Positions 45,940-56,485 of a DNA stretch of 64,000 bases are shown here, one piece after another (positions within the stretch are counted from its first letter, which is position 1; the number at the start of each line of letters is the position of its first letter). Both the position numbers and the translations under genes were made by a program. This DNA is from Burkholderia catarinensis (GTDB lineage Bacteria; Pseudomonadota; Gammaproteobacteria; Burkholderiales; Burkholderiaceae). Location: NCBI RefSeq assembly GCF_001883705.2, contig NZ_MDEQ02000007.1, positions 282,937 to 346,936 on the forward strand, given 5' to 3'. Under the pieces are notes generated by a model. That model saw only the letters and a list, made by a program, of their open reading frames with translations. It had not been told where the DNA came from and ran no database searches.

Positions 45940-46280
45940 CTGCTGCTCCTGCTTGACTGTCACTGCCGAAATTTGAAAAAGACATCGCCCTGCTCGCGTC
46001 GCGAATGAGCGACGCATGCATGGTGTGCGTTCGAATCGGGATGGCTCGCCGGTCAGGCCGTGCAACGGGCGAGGACGCGATTGCACGGCTGTTTCTGGGA
46101 AATCAGTCTAGGGATCGGTGCAGGGCTTTGGAACGATTTTTTTGAGCTTAGGTTTTCCGCTTTCGTGATTAGCATGACGCTGGAGCGAATATCGCGGCGG
46201 CCGGGCCCTATAATGACGCACCTATCCGAATAACTCCGCGCGTACGGCCCCGGCCGTGCGCGCCTGCGGTGCACTCATCG

Positions 46281-46709
46281 ATGCAGAAAGTCATCCTGCC
46301 ATTCCTGTCCGGCTTCCTGGCCGCCCTGTTCTTCCGCGAAGCCACGCTCGCACTCCTTCACACGGCTGACCTGATCGCCGCAACCGGCTTCTCCACGCAG
46401 CCGTTCGCGCCGCTCGGCATTCCTGAATTTGTCGCGAATGCGCTGATCAGCGCGTGCTGCGCAATCCCGATGGCGTGGTTGTTGCGCGTCTCGCCGGAAC
46501 GCGAGGCATCGTGGATCGGCGCGCTGGTGTTCGGCGGCATCGTGCTGACGGCCGCCCGCGTGTTCGCAATCGATCCGCTGCGCGGCATCTGGCCGACCGG
46601 CAACATGATGCCCGTGCTCGCGGCCGGCTTCGCGGCGAATGCGGTGTGGGGCTTCGGTGCGCTCGTGTTCATGCGCGCGTTCATGTCGGACGACGCGGGC
46701 GACGAGTAA
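46281..46709 (+). CDS. Small membrane protein of unknown function
   Basis: The protein has 142 residues and four hydrophobic segments (VILPFLSGFLAALFF, LISACCAIPMAWLL, WIGALVFGGIVLTAA, AANAVWGFGALVFM). It is an inner-membrane protein. A TATAAT box at 46209-46214 lies 66 bp upstream. No family is recognised. Confidence 0.75.
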   Translation: MQKVILPFLSGFLAALFFREATLALLHTADLIAATGFSTQPFAPLGIPEFVANALISACCAIPMAWLLRVSPEREASWIGALVFGGIVLTAARVFAIDPLRGIWPTGNMMPVLAAGFAANAVWGFGALVFMRAFMSDDAGDE

Positions 46710-46759
46710 CGCGAGTCCTGCCTCCCCATCGTTCGACCGCGGTCGAATCGACGCTCATC

Positions 46760-46799
46760 AACGAAAAAGCCGCCTGCACATGCAGGCGGCTTTTTCGTT
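46760..46799. terminator. Bidirectional terminator
   Basis: A perfect 19-bp inverted repeat (46760-46778 and 46781-46799) with core GCCGCCTGCA/TGCAGGCGGC and A/T flanks. It separates the convergent membrane-protein and acyl-CoA hydrolase genes and can serve both. Confidence 0.9.
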
Positions 46800-46831
46800 T
46801 CGGTATCGCGCGTTACCCGGCCCGGCCGACG

Positions 46832-47995
46832 TCAGTCCCGCAGATTCCGCAGCGGATGCGTGTCGGGCGTCCACGGGCTGTCGAACATCGCGAGCACGTC
46901 TGCGCGATCGATGTCGGCGGCCGACTTGAAGCGCCAGGCCGGCTGGTGATCCTTGTCGACGATCAGCGCGCGCACGCCTTCGATCACGTCGCCGCGCGCG
47001 AACGTCGAGCGCGTGAGATCGAGATCGCGCCGCAGGCAATCGGCCATCGTCGCGCCGCGTGCGCGTTCGACGACTTCCAGCGACACGGCCATCGACAGCG
47101 GCGACAACTGTTCGCGCATCGCGTGGGTCGCCTTCTCCACCCATCCGTCGACGGCCGCGCAATCCTGCTCGGTGTCGAGCGACGCAAGGATCGCGCCGAT
47201 GTCCGGCTGCGCGAAATGCCGGTCGATCCCCGCTCGCGCATCGGCAAGCGCCGACGTGTCGGGCGTCGGCACGACCTTGTGCGCGGCAGCCGCGTCGGCC
47301 ACGCAGGCGACGGCCTGCGCGCCGCTATCGATGCGCGCGTGGCGCAATGTGTCGAGCAGCGCCGGCAGCGCGGCATCGGGCAGATACACGTCGGCGAGTT
47401 GCGCGTACAGCGCGCCGGCCGCGTCGAGCGGCGCGCCGGTCACGGCGAGATAGCGGCCGAGCGCGCCGGGCGTGCGCGCAAGAAACCAGCTCATCCCGAC
47501 GTCCGGGAACAGGCCGATGCGCGTTTCGGGCATCGCCATCTTCGTCGAGTCGGTCACGACGCGCAGGCCGCCCGTATGCCGCGCCGCCTGCGAAATACCC
47601 ATGCCGCCGCCCATCACGACGCCGTGCATCAGCGCGATGTAAGGCTTCGGATAGGTGAAGATCGCATGGTTCAGCGTGTACTCCTCGATGAAGAACGTGT
47701 CGACCGCATCGCGGTCGCCGCGCTGCCACGCGTCGTGGAAGAAGCGCACGTCGCCGCCCGCGCAGAAGGCGCGCGGATGCGGGCTGTGCACGACGACCGC
47801 GACGACCTCGGGATCGTCGCGCCACGTGTCGAGCGCCTGCTGCATCAGCCGGATCATGCCGACCGACAGCGCGTTCAGCGCTTTCGGCCGGTTCAGTTCA
47901 AGAAAGCCGATGCGGTTCGCGACATACGCGCGTACGTCGGGCTGGGTGGATTCGGCGGAAACGGCGGCGGAAGTGGAATCGGTCATGAGGGCCAT
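46832..47995 (-). CDS. Enoyl-CoA hydratase family, probable 3-hydroxyisobutyryl-CoA hydrolase
   Basis: The protein has 387 residues from the ATG at 47995; the ATG at 47986 is also possible. Crotonase motifs are present: PHPRAFCAGGDVRFF (oxyanion hole), MHGVVMGGGMG and MPETRIGLFPDVGMS with the catalytic Glu. The length and the C-terminal extension (DCLRRDLDLTRSTFARGDV) match 3-hydroxyisobutyryl-CoA hydrolases of valine breakdown. The true substrate is not proven. Confidence 0.88.
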   Translation of the reverse strand: MALMTDSTSAAVSAESTQPDVRAYVANRIGFLELNRPKALNALSVGMIRLMQQALDTWRDDPEVVAVVVHSPHPRAFCAGGDVRFFHDAWQRGDRDAVDTFFIEEYTLNHAIFTYPKPYIALMHGVVMGGGMGISQAARHTGGLRVVTDSTKMAMPETRIGLFPDVGMSWFLARTPGALGRYLAVTGAPLDAAGALYAQLADVYLPDAALPALLDTLRHARIDSGAQAVACVADAAAAHKVVPTPDTSALADARAGIDRHFAQPDIGAILASLDTEQDCAAVDGWVEKATHAMREQLSPLSMAVSLEVVERARGATMADCLRRDLDLTRSTFARGDVIEGVRALIVDKDHQPAWRFKSAADIDRADVLAMFDSPWTPDTHPLRNLRD

Positions 47996-48017
47996 CCGGC
48001 AAATGGCAGTCGCACGC

Positions 48018-48356
48018 TCAGTGCGCCTGCATCTTCGAAAACAGGTTCAGCACCACGACGCCGGCGATGATCAGCCCGAGGCCGATCACCGCCGGCAGAT
48101 CCGGCACCTGACGATAGAGCAGCATCGCGACGAGCGTGATCAGCACGATGCCGGCGCCCGACCAGACTGCATAGATGATGCCGACAGGCATCGTGCGCAA
48201 CGTGAGCGACAGGCAGTAGAACGCGATGCCGTAACCGACGACGACGAGCGACGACGGCCAGAAGCGCGTGAAGCCGTCCGCCGCGCGCAGCGCGGACGTG
48301 CCGATCACTTCCGCGACGATCGCGATCGCGAGCCATGCGTAACCAGGAAGCTGCAT
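48018..48356 (-). CDS. Small multidrug resistance efflux protein (EmrE/QacE-like)
   Basis: The protein has 112 residues and four membrane helices. The essential membrane glutamate is Glu16 in IAIVAEVIGTSAL, and helix 3 has AVWSGAGIVLIT. SMR proteins exchange protons for cationic drugs or guanidinium-type compounds as antiparallel dimers. It lies 22 bp before the acyl-CoA hydrolase gene on the same strand. Confidence 0.92.
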   Translation of the reverse strand: MQLPGYAWLAIAIVAEVIGTSALRAADGFTRFWPSSLVVVGYGIAFYCLSLTLRTMPVGIIYAVWSGAGIVLITLVAMLLYRQVPDLPAVIGLGLIIAGVVVLNLFSKMQAH

Positions 48357-48359
48357 CGC

Positions 48360-48857
48360 TCAGCTCCTTGCAAGGGCCAGCACGGCGTAGTCCTGGCCGA
48401 GTTCGGCACACAGCGCCTCGACGACGAATTCGTGATCCGCGCGCTGCGGCAGCCCGGACGCGGTGATCGAGCCGATCACGCCGGCGCCGGCAACGGTCAG
48501 CGGAAACGCGCCGCCGTGCGGCGCATACTCGGCGATCGGCAGCCCGTGCTTGTCCGCCAGCGTCGCGCCGGCCTGCTGCATGCGCAGGCCGATTGCATAC
48601 GAGCTGCGGCGGAAATGCGCGACGACGTTGCGCTTGCGGCGCACCCAGTCGGCGTTGTCGGGTGTCGCGCCGGCGAGCGCCGCATAGAACAGCGGCTGGC
48701 CGAACGTGACAATGTCGATCGCGATCGCATGGCCGCGCGACGTCGCGAGCGCATGCATCCGGTTGCCGAGCGCCCATGCGCGGGTCGCGTCGAAATGGGG
48801 AAACACGAGCGCCTGTTCCTGCGCGCCGATCGATTGCAGATCGTGAGCGATGTCCAT
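48360..48857 (-). CDS. UPF0303/GlcG-HbpS-like domain protein
   Basis: The protein has 165 residues from the ATG at 48857. It contains [33 protein letters not shown] and [20 protein letters not shown], the UPF0303 branch of the heme-degrading/HbpS-like fold. The function is unknown. It is directly upstream of the SMR gene (3 bp), so these two are co-transcribed. Confidence 0.85.
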   Translation of the reverse strand: MDIAHDLQSIGAQEQALVFPHFDATRAWALGNRMHALATSRGHAIAIDIVTFGQPLFYAALAGATPDNADWVRRKRNVVAHFRRSSYAIGLRMQQAGATLADKHGLPIAEYAPHGGAFPLTVAGAGVIGSITASGLPQRADHEFVVEALCAELGQDYAVLALARS

Positions 48858-49010
48858 GAATCCGTCGATGCAGTATTGAGAGTCGCAACGGCGCCAATGC
48901 GATCGTGCATGGCCCCGCTGCCGGGATGACGACACAAACCGCTCGATTCTAGCGCACGTGCTCCACGTACCGGCCCCACAAGCGATTGCAACGCGATTGT
49001 CAGAAAGTAG

Positions 49011-49039
49011 TTGCACGCATTCTGGTTACCCCCTATAAT
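49011..49039 (+). promoter_or_regulatory. Sigma-70 promoter of initiator tRNA
   Basis: TTGCAC (49011-49016) and TATAAT (49034-49039) are 17 bp apart and end 16 bp before the tRNA, so the expected transcript begins close to the mature 5' end. Confidence 0.8.
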
Positions 49040-49055
49040 TCATTTCTTCGACGGA

Positions 49056-49132
<77 letters not shown>

Positions 49133-49148
49133 AACGTCCAGAATTACG

Positions 49149-49178
49149 CAAAAAGCCCGGCCCTGCGCCGGGCTTTTT
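49149..49178. terminator. Terminator after initiator tRNA
   Basis: AAAAAGCCCGGC and GCCGGGCTTTTT form a stem with A- and T-rich flanks on both sides, ending the tRNA transcript. Confidence 0.85.
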
Positions 49179-49316
49179 GTTTTCCGCGCACGATCCCGCG
49201 CCCTCTTCCCGCAAGCGAGCGCCCCGCTTCGCGCGGCACGCCGCACGCATGCGCGGCCGTTCAAGAATGCCCCGCCCCGGTGATACACTCGCATCACCTC
49301 GTCCCTTCCACTCGAC

Positions 49317-49862
49317 ATGAAATTCTGCTCCGTCTGCGGTCACGAAGTCATCGCGCGCATTCCTCCGGGCGACAACCGCGAGCGCTTCATTTGCGATCAC
49401 TGCGGCACGATCCATTACCAGAATCCGCGCAACGTCGTCGGCACGGTCCCGGTATGGGGCGATCAGATCCTGCTGTGCCGCCGCGCAATCGAGCCGCGCT
49501 ACGGATTCTGGACGCTGCCGGCGGGCTTCATGGAAATGGGCGAGACGACGGCGGAAGCCGCCGCGCGCGAAACGCTCGAGGAAGCCGGCGCGCGCGTCGA
49601 GGTGCAGAACCTGTTCACGCTGCTCAACGTGCCGCATGTACACCAGGTTCACCTGTTCTACCTCGCGCGGCTCGTCGATCCGGCGTACGAAGCCGGCGAG
49701 GAAAGCCTCGAAGTGAAGCTGTTCGACGAAGCCGACATCCCGTGGGACGAGATCGCGTTCCCGACCGTCAGCCAGACCCTGCGATTCTTCTTCGCCGATC
49801 GCGCCGCGGGCGACTACGGCGTGCACACCGGCGATATCTTCCGCTCGCTGCGCAACGGCTGA
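49317..49862 (+). CDS. Nudix hydrolase with zinc ribbon
   Basis: The protein has 181 residues. An N-terminal zinc ribbon has FCSVCGHE and [13 protein letters not shown]. The Nudix box is [20 protein letters not shown] followed by AG, matching the G-x5-E-x7-RE-x2-EE-x-G pattern. It would hydrolyse a nucleoside diphosphate derivative; some zinc-ribbon members act on NADH. It lies 10 bp before aat and is probably co-transcribed with it. Confidence 0.92.
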   Translation: MKFCSVCGHEVIARIPPGDNRERFICDHCGTIHYQNPRNVVGTVPVWGDQILLCRRAIEPRYGFWTLPAGFMEMGETTAEAAARETLEEAGARVEVQNLFTLLNVPHVHQVHLFYLARLVDPAYEAGEESLEVKLFDEADIPWDEIAFPTVSQTLRFFFADRAAGDYGVHTGDIFRSLRNG

Positions 49863-49872
49863 GCCCGCGCCC

Positions 49873-50637
49873 ATGGTCCCCTGGCTCGGCCCGGACGATC
49901 CGTTTCCGCCCATCGAGCGTGCGCTCGGTCCCGCGACCGGCGCGCCCGGGCTGCTCGCCGCGAGCGCCGACCTGCTGCCGTCACGCCTCATCGACGCGTA
50001 CCTGCGCGGCATCTTCCCGTGGTACTCGGACGGCCAGCCCGTGCTGTGGTGGAGCCCCGACCCGCGCATGATCCTCGCGCCGGCCGAATTCAAGGTGTCG
50101 CCTTCACTGCGCAAGACGCTGAAGCGCGTGCTGCGCGAGCCCGGATGGGAAGTGCGCGTCGACCACGACTTTGCGGGCGTGATGCGCGCCTGCGCGCAGG
50201 CGCCGCGCCGCGGGCAGCGCGGCACATGGATCACGGCCGAGATCATCGACGCGTACACGTCGCTCTACCGCTCCGGCAACGCGCACAGCATCGAGACGTG
50301 GCACGACGGACGCCGCGTCGGCGGCTTGTACGGCGTATCGTTCGGACGGATGTTTTTCGGCGAGTCGATGTATGCGGACGTGACCGACGCATCGAAAATC
50401 GCGCTGGCCACGCTCATCGCGCACCTTCGCGAGCACGGGCTGGAGATGATAGACTGCCAGCAGAATACGTCGCATCTAGCGTCGCTCGGCGGCCGCGAGA
50501 TCGCACGCAAGGCCTTTGTCGCTCACGTGCGCAGCGCGGTAGCCGAACCGCCGATTCCGTGGCAGTTCGACAAGCGCGCGCTCGCCGCGCTGACGGGCCC
50601 CGGCGAAACGGCGGCCCCCTCCGGGATCGAGCGCTAG
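49873..50637 (+). CDS. aat: Leucyl/phenylalanyl-tRNA-protein transferase Aat
   Basis: The protein has 254 residues. It has [46 protein letters not shown] and [16 protein letters not shown], all core Aat motifs. It adds Leu or Phe from tRNA to proteins with N-terminal Arg or Lys, marking them for ClpS-ClpAP. It stands directly before bpt, another N-degron transferase. Confidence 0.96.
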   Translation: MVPWLGPDDPFPPIERALGPATGAPGLLAASADLLPSRLIDAYLRGIFPWYSDGQPVLWWSPDPRMILAPAEFKVSPSLRKTLKRVLREPGWEVRVDHDFAGVMRACAQAPRRGQRGTWITAEIIDAYTSLYRSGNAHSIETWHDGRRVGGLYGVSFGRMFFGESMYADVTDASKIALATLIAHLREHGLEMIDCQQNTSHLASLGGREIARKAFVAHVRSAVAEPPIPWQFDKRALAALTGPGETAAPSGIER

Positions 50638-50671
50638 CGGCGGTACTCCCTCCCTGCATCGAGAGCTGCCC

Positions 50672-51502
50672 ATGACTCACCCGACTGAGCTGCCGCTTTC
50701 ACCGCTTTCGGCGCTGCAATTCTATGCAACGGCGCCCTATCCGTGCAGTTATCTGGACGGCCGCATCGCGCGCTCGCAGGTCGCGACGCCGAGCCACCTG
50801 ATCAACTCCGACATCTACACCGAACTCGTGAAGGCCGGCTTCCGCCGCTCCGGCGTGTTCACGTATCGGCCGTACTGCGACGGCTGCCGCGCGTGCGTGC
50901 CGGTGCGCGTGCCCGTCGACGCGTTCGAGCCGTCGCGCACGCAGCGCAGGATGTGGAAGCGGCATCGCACGCTCGTCGCGACGGTTTCGCCGCTGCACTA
51001 TGACGAAGAGCACTACGCGCTCTACATGCGTTACCAGTCCGCCCGCCACGCAGGCGGCGGCATGGATCGCGACAGCCGCGACCAGTACGAGCAGTTCCTG
51101 CTGCAGAGCCGGATCAACTCGCGCCTCGTCGAATTCCGCGATCTCGACGCACCGGGCGGCGAGCCCGGCAAGCTGCGCATGATCAGCATGATCGACATCC
51201 TCGGCGACGGGCTGTCGTCCGTCTACACGTTCTTCGAGCCCGACGATCGGCACACGAGCTACGGCACCTACAACATCCTGTGGCAGATCGAGCAGGCGAA
51301 GAGCCTCGGCCTGCCGTACGTGTACCTCGGCTACTGGATCCGCGAGAGCCCGAAGATGGCTTACAAGGCGAACTTCCACCCGCTCGAAGGGCTGATCGAC
51401 GGCCGCTGGAAGATACTCGATCCGGAACGGATCGACCTGCCGCCCGTCGATGCGGCGCTGGCCCGCGCGCCGCTGCCCGGCGGGCATTCCGGCTCGGACT
51501 GA
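50672..51502 (+). CDS. bpt: Aspartate/glutamate leucyltransferase Bpt
   Basis: The protein has 276 residues. It opens with [20 protein letters not shown] and has [20 protein letters not shown], the cysteine cluster of the ATE/Bpt family. In bacteria Bpt adds Leu to N-terminal Asp or Glu, feeding the same ClpS pathway as Aat. It starts 34 bp after aat. Confidence 0.94.
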   Translation: MTHPTELPLSPLSALQFYATAPYPCSYLDGRIARSQVATPSHLINSDIYTELVKAGFRRSGVFTYRPYCDGCRACVPVRVPVDAFEPSRTQRRMWKRHRTLVATVSPLHYDEEHYALYMRYQSARHAGGGMDRDSRDQYEQFLLQSRINSRLVEFRDLDAPGGEPGKLRMISMIDILGDGLSSVYTFFEPDDRHTSYGTYNILWQIEQAKSLGLPYVYLGYWIRESPKMAYKANFHPLEGLIDGRWKILDPERIDLPPVDAALARAPLPGGHSGSD

Positions 51503-51604
51503 CACACGCTGCGGGGGCTACGAAGCAAAGCGCGCCCCTGCCGCGCAACTCCCGGTAAAATACCGGGTTGTCATTCATTCCGGCTGTCCGTCCGCCCAAT
51601 TCCC

Positions 51605-52642
51605 GTGTTCAGTTCCCTTTATCCGCTGGCCCGCGCATCCCTGTTCAAGATGGATGCGGAAGACGCTCACCACCTCACGCTGCGCGCGCTCGGCGCGGCC
51701 GGCCGCACGGGCCTCGCCTGTGCGCTGTCGGCCCGCGTGCCCGACGCGCCGCGCACCGTGATGGGGCTCACGTTCCGCAACCCGGTCGGCCTTGCGGCCG
51801 GCCTCGACAAGGACGGTGCGGCCATCGACGGCCTCGCGGCGCTCGGCTTCGGCTTCATCGAGGTCGGCACGGTCACGCCGCGCCCGCAGCCCGGCAACCC
51901 GCGTCCGCGGATGTTCCGCCTGCCGCAGGCTGACGCGCTGATCAACCGGATGGGCTTCAACAACCACGGCGTCGACCAGTTCGTGAAGAACGTCCAGGCC
52001 GCCCGCTATCGCGGCATCCTTGGCCTGAACATCGGCAAGAACGCCGATACGCCGATCGAGCGCGCCGCTGAAGACTATCTCTACTGCCTCGAGCGCGTGT
52101 ATCCGTTCGCGAGCTACGTGACGATCAACATCTCGTCGCCGAATACGAAGAACCTGCGCCAGCTGCAAGGCGCGGGCGAGCTCGACGCGCTGCTCGCGGC
52201 GCTGAAGGACAAGCAGCAGCGCCTCGCCGACCTGCACGGCAAGCTCGTGCCGCTCGCACTGAAGATCGCGCCCGATCTCGACGACGAACAGGTCAAGGAA
52301 ATCGCCGACACGCTGCTGCGCCACAAGATCGAAGCGGTGATCGCCACCAACACGACGCTGTCGCGCGCGGCCGTCCAGGGCCTGCCGCATGCGGACGAAG
52401 CCGGCGGCCTGTCGGGCCGCCCGGTGTTCGACGCGTCGAACGAAGTGATCCGCAAGCTGCACGCCGAAGTCGGCAGCGACGTGCCGATCATCGGCGTCGG
52501 CGGCATTTTCTCGGGCGAGGACGCCCGCGCGAAACTCGCGGCCGGCGCGGCGCTCGTCCAGCTCTATACGGGCTTCATCTACCGCGGCCCCGCGCTCGTC
52601 GCCGAATGCGTGAAGGCCGTCGCCAGCGAGCGCGCCGCGTAA
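51605..52642 (+). CDS. pyrD: Dihydroorotate dehydrogenase, class 2
   Basis: The protein has 345 residues from a GTG at 51605. It shows [40 protein letters not shown] (active-site Ser) and [12 protein letters not shown]. Class 2 enzymes sit on the inner membrane and pass electrons from dihydroorotate to quinone, for pyrimidine synthesis. It is about 100 bp after bpt. Confidence 0.96.
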   Translation: MFSSLYPLARASLFKMDAEDAHHLTLRALGAAGRTGLACALSARVPDAPRTVMGLTFRNPVGLAAGLDKDGAAIDGLAALGFGFIEVGTVTPRPQPGNPRPRMFRLPQADALINRMGFNNHGVDQFVKNVQAARYRGILGLNIGKNADTPIERAAEDYLYCLERVYPFASYVTINISSPNTKNLRQLQGAGELDALLAALKDKQQRLADLHGKLVPLALKIAPDLDDEQVKEIADTLLRHKIEAVIATNTTLSRAAVQGLPHADEAGGLSGRPVFDASNEVIRKLHAEVGSDVPIIGVGGIFSGEDARAKLAAGAALVQLYTGFIYRGPALVAECVKAVASERAA

Positions 52643-52744
52643 TATAGGCATAAACAAACAATATTTAGAGTTCGATTGCGTTTTCACTATCATCGACTCT
52701 ATTGTCAGAATCAAGCGCCCCGCCGGGGCAAGGAAGCTCACACG

Positions 52745-53536
52745 ATGAAATTTTCGCTGCTGAAGAAGTTGCTGGTTGCCGGCCTGATCGGCACGTCGTT
52801 CGCCGCCACCGCGCATGCGGCCGACCTCCTCGACCAGGTCAAACAACGCGGCACGCTGCGGATCGGCCTCGAAGGCACGTTCCCGCCGTTCAACTCGAAG
52901 AACCCGCAAGGCGAGCTCGTCGGCTTCGACGTCGACGTCGCGAAGGCCGTCGCCGCGAAGCTCGGCGTGAAGGCCGAGTTCGTGACGACCGAGTGGAGCG
53001 GCATCATCGCGGGCCTGCAGGCCGGCAAGTTCGACGTGATCGCCAACCAGGTCGGCATCACCGACAAGCGCAAGGAAACGCTCGACTTCTCGCCGGCGTA
53101 CACGTACTCGTCCGCGCAACTGATCCAGCGCAAGGACGACACGCGCGAGTTCAAGTCGCTGGAAGACCTGAAAGGCAAGAAGCTCGGCGTCGCGCTCGGC
53201 ACGAACTACATGGACATGGCGAAGTCGGTGCCCGGCATCGACGTGAAGACGTACCCGGGCGCACCCGAGTACCTGCGCGATCTCGCGGCCGGCCGCCTCG
53301 ACGCAGCGCTCAACGACCGCCTGATGCTCGCCTACCTGACGAAGAATTCGCAGCTGCCGCTGCGCCCGGGCTCGAACGTCGGCTCGGCGAACCCGTCGGG
53401 CATCCCGTTCAAGAAGGGCAACCCGAAGTTCCAGAAGGCGATCGACGACGCGATGGTGCAGCTCGAAGCCGACGGCACGTTCACGAAGATATCGGACAAG
53501 TGGTTCGGCATCGACGTGACGAAACCGATCAAGTAA
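52745..53536 (+). CDS. Periplasmic polar amino-acid-binding protein
   Basis: The protein has 263 residues with a signal peptide (LLVAGLIGTSFAATAHA). The mature protein opens LDQVKQRGTLRIGLEGTFPP and has FDVDVAKAVAAKLG and VGITDKRKETLDFS, as in the family-3 amino-acid receptors. A permease follows 122 bp later. No ATPase gene is adjacent. The ligand could be cystine or another polar amino acid, but cannot be fixed by sequence reading. Confidence 0.9.
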   Translation: MKFSLLKKLLVAGLIGTSFAATAHAADLLDQVKQRGTLRIGLEGTFPPFNSKNPQGELVGFDVDVAKAVAAKLGVKAEFVTTEWSGIIAGLQAGKFDVIANQVGITDKRKETLDFSPAYTYSSAQLIQRKDDTREFKSLEDLKGKKLGVALGTNYMDMAKSVPGIDVKTYPGAPEYLRDLAAGRLDAALNDRLMLAYLTKNSQLPLRPGSNVGSANPSGIPFKKGNPKFQKAIDDAMVQLEADGTFTKISDKWFGIDVTKPIK

Positions 53537-53658
53537 GCACGCCTGCATTTCCCGCCTGACGGCGGGCCGGAAAGGGTGGCATCCGCAGCGATGCCGCCCT
53601 TTGTTTTATTCGTCCGGTTTATGATTGCGCTTTCGCGCAAGCATTCGATTCGTATTCC

Positions 53659-54351
53659 ATGTCGACAACGTCCCTGCTCGTCCAATCGCTGCCGGTGCTC
53701 GCCCAGGGCGCCGTACTGACCGTCAAGTTCGCCGTTCTGTCGATGGTGTTCGGCCTGCTTGGTGCCGTCGTGCTCGCGATGATGGGCATCCGGCAGAGCG
53801 AAGCACTCCAAGGCTTCGAGCGCATCTGGATCAACGCGCTCGCGTGGCTTGCACGCGCGTACGTGAGCCTGATGCGCGGCACGCCGCTGCTCGTGCAGAT
53901 CTTCGTCATCTATTACGGGCTGCCGAGCCTCGGCATCTCGCTCGACCCGACGCCGGCCGGCGTCATCGCGCTGTCCGCGAACGTCGCGGCTTACATGTCC
54001 GAAAGCATGCGCGGCGCGATCAACGGGATCGCCCGCGGCCAATGGCTCGCCGCGTACAGCCTCGGGCTGTCGTGGGGACAGACGCTGCGCTACGTGATCG
54101 GCCCGCAGGCGCTGCGCATCGCGGTGCCGAGCCTGTCGAACAGCCTGATCAGCCTGATCAAGGACACGTCGCTCGTGTCCGTGATCACCGTGACCGAACT
54201 GCTGCGCAGCGCGCAGGAAGTGATCGCGGCGACCTATCAGCCGCTGCCGCTCTATCTCGCCGCCGCGGCCGTGTACTGGATCCTGTGCCAGATCCTCGAA
54301 TGGGTGCAGCGCTGGTACGAAAAGCGCCTGTCGCTGCCGTCGCGGCACTGA
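53659..54351 (+). CDS. Amino-acid ABC transporter permease (HisMQ family)
   Basis: The protein has 230 residues with about five membrane helices. It has the family segments SLMRGTPLLVQIFVIYYGLP and YSLGLSWGQTLRYVIGPQAL (EAA-like). It serves the receptor upstream. The ATPase must be encoded elsewhere, since the next gene is on the opposite strand. Confidence 0.92.
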   Translation: MSTTSLLVQSLPVLAQGAVLTVKFAVLSMVFGLLGAVVLAMMGIRQSEALQGFERIWINALAWLARAYVSLMRGTPLLVQIFVIYYGLPSLGISLDPTPAGVIALSANVAAYMSESMRGAINGIARGQWLAAYSLGLSWGQTLRYVIGPQALRIAVPSLSNSLISLIKDTSLVSVITVTELLRSAQEVIAATYQPLPLYLAAAAVYWILCQILEWVQRWYEKRLSLPSRH

Positions 54352-54400
54352 GCGCACGCGCCCTGCCGGGCACGCGTGCCCGGCGCCCTCTCGTTTCCGC

Positions 54401-55387
54401 CTACTCGCCCGAATAGCGCACGCCGAGCACGGCGCGCGCCGCATCGGTCATCGCGATCATCTGCCGCGAATGGTCGTGCGTCATGATCGGGCTTTCGGTT
54501 TCGCCCGCACGCAGCAGGTCGCAGAAATGCGCGGTCTCGTAGTTCAGCCCGCCGCCGTCGGCCGGCGCGTCGAGTTCAACCGTGCGCCCGTCCGCATAGC
54601 GGATCGTCGCGCGCACCGGGTTCCACCACTTCTCGTGAATCGTCACGTGGCCGCCGGCCGCGGCGATCAGGGCGTCGCCGCGCCCCATCACATCGAGCCC
54701 GCAAAAGAGCTGCGCGATCCCGCCGTTCGCGTGCAGGCTGTTCAGGCTCGCGAACAGGTCGACACCCGTCGCACCGACGCGGCCGAGCGTCTGCACGTCG
54801 AGCGCCGCACCAAGCCAGTCGACCGCGAGAAACGCCTCGTAGATCCCGATGTCGAGCAGCGCGCCGCCCGCACGATCGAGGCGGTAGACGGGATGGTCGT
54901 CCGGTACCGACGACGACGCACACCCCGCGCGCACGAGCCGGATCTCGCCGATCGGATCGTCATGCAGGTGCGCACGCAACTGACGGTACAGCGGAAAGAA
55001 CGGCGGCTTCATCGCTTCCATGAACAACCGCCCGGCGTCGCGTGCCGCTTGCAGCACGGTGTCGAGTTGCGCCGCGTTCAGCGTCGCGGGCTTTTCGCAC
55101 AGCACGGCCTTGCCGGCGGCAAGCGCGGCCAGCGTGTACTGCGCGTGACTGTCATGGAGCGTCGCGATGTAGACCGCGTCGATATCGCTCGCGAGGAGCG
55201 CTTCGAGGCTCGCGGCAGGCGTGCCGCCGCAAGTCCCGCAAAAGGCTGCCGCGGCGTCGGCGCGGCGGGCCCAGGCACCGGCGAGCGTGGCGCCCGGCAC
55301 GTGCGCGAGGCTTTGCGCGAAGCGGCGCGCAATGCTGCCCGCGCCGACGATGCCGAAGCGCACCGGGCGATGGTCGTTGTCGTTCAT
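54401..55387 (-). CDS. Gfo/Idh/MocA-family oxidoreductase
   Basis: The protein has 328 residues from the ATG at 55387. It has the Rossmann motif RFGIVGAGSIARRFAQSL, DAVYIATLHDSHAQYTLAAL and CEKPATLN with the catalytic Lys. It oxidises or reduces a sugar or cyclitol with NAD(P). A GntR-FCD regulator lies 101 bp upstream on the same strand and may control it. Confidence 0.92.
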   Translation of the reverse strand: MNDNDHRPVRFGIVGAGSIARRFAQSLAHVPGATLAGAWARRADAAAAFCGTCGGTPAASLEALLASDIDAVYIATLHDSHAQYTLAALAAGKAVLCEKPATLNAAQLDTVLQAARDAGRLFMEAMKPPFFPLYRQLRAHLHDDPIGEIRLVRAGCASSSVPDDHPVYRLDRAGGALLDIGIYEAFLAVDWLGAALDVQTLGRVGATGVDLFASLNSLHANGGIAQLFCGLDVMGRGDALIAAAGGHVTIHEKWWNPVRATIRYADGRTVELDAPADGGGLNYETAHFCDLLRAGETESPIMTHDHSRQMIAMTDAARAVLGVRYSGE

Positions 55388-55488
55388 CCTGATCTTCCGT
55401 GTCGGTCGTATGACGGCGGCCGGCACGCTGCCGGCAGACCGTCATGATAAACGGCTCGCCGACACACGGATGAGCGACACGAGCCACG

Positions 55489-56205
55489 TCAGGCGCGCAC
55501 GGGCACGTCGACGGAGAAATCGCGCGAGATCTCGTCCGCGCTGAAATCGATCAGCGCGAGCGAAGCCGCTTCGGCTTCGCGCGGATCGCGCCGCTCGATC
55601 GCATCGACGACACGCGCATGCGCCTTCACCGCGATATCGTGCGCCCCTTCCTTCTGCACGACGCGCGGGTTCACGAGACGCACCGCACCGCGCACGATCG
55701 CCGCCATCTGCTGGAAGAACTGGTTGCCGCTCGCCTGGACGATACGCGTGTGCAGCAACTCGTCCGCCGTGTCGTAGCCGGGGTCTCCCGGCCGCAGCAC
55801 CTTGAACGCATCGAACGCTTCGCGGATGCCCGCGATGTCGGCCGCCGTCGCACGCACCGCCGCCTGCGCGGTCGCACGTGGTTCGATCAGCATCCGGAAT
55901 TCGATGACGTCGCGCATGAACTGCGGATCGGGTTTCGCCCGAAATCGCCAGCTCACCACGTCTTCGTCGATCATGCGCCAATCGCGCATCGGTCGCACCC
56001 GCGTGCCGACTTTCGGGCGCACGTCGAGCATGTCGCGCGCAAGCAACATCGACAACGCTTCCCGCATCACGGTGCGACTCACGTCGAACTCTTTCGACAG
56101 CACATCCTGTGGCGGCAAAATGCCGCCGTACTTGTCTTCGACGATACCCGAGACAAGCCCATCCATCACTTTGGCGACCAGTGACCGGTCTTTGCCCTGC
56201 TCCAT
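55489..56205 (-). CDS. GntR-family regulator with FCD domain
   Basis: The protein has 238 residues. The winged helix includes GGILPPQDVLSKEFDVSRTV, and the C-terminal FCD domain has FRMLIEPRATAQAAVRATA with metal-binding histidines further on. Such regulators sense organic acids or sugar acids. It precedes the oxidoreductase gene in the same direction. The upstream gap to rpiA (56206-56485) shows no gene. Confidence 0.9.
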   Translation of the reverse strand: MEQGKDRSLVAKVMDGLVSGIVEDKYGGILPPQDVLSKEFDVSRTVMREALSMLLARDMLDVRPKVGTRVRPMRDWRMIDEDVVSWRFRAKPDPQFMRDVIEFRMLIEPRATAQAAVRATAADIAGIREAFDAFKVLRPGDPGYDTADELLHTRIVQASGNQFFQQMAAIVRGAVRLVNPRVVQKEGAHDIAVKAHARVVDAIERRDPREAEAASLALIDFSADEISRDFSVDVPVRA

Positions 56206-56485
56206 GACACCTCCCCGTGCGTCGATTTGCGAACACCTGCTCCGCAGTTCCGCCGGCCCTGGTTACTACTGTTCTTATGATCTATAAGTTGATGAGTTCG
56301 AGGATATTTCGCTATCTGGTAAACACCTGACAGGGTTATCCCTCTTTTTGACGGGGTGATTTATACGGCTACAAAAAAGGCCCGGGAAGCGCGCCGCGCC
56401 TGCCGGACCCCGATTTCCACAAGATTTAAACATCCAATCCATCACGGCCGATACCGCGCCGTTACGGACTGCTTCTCATTCAAAT

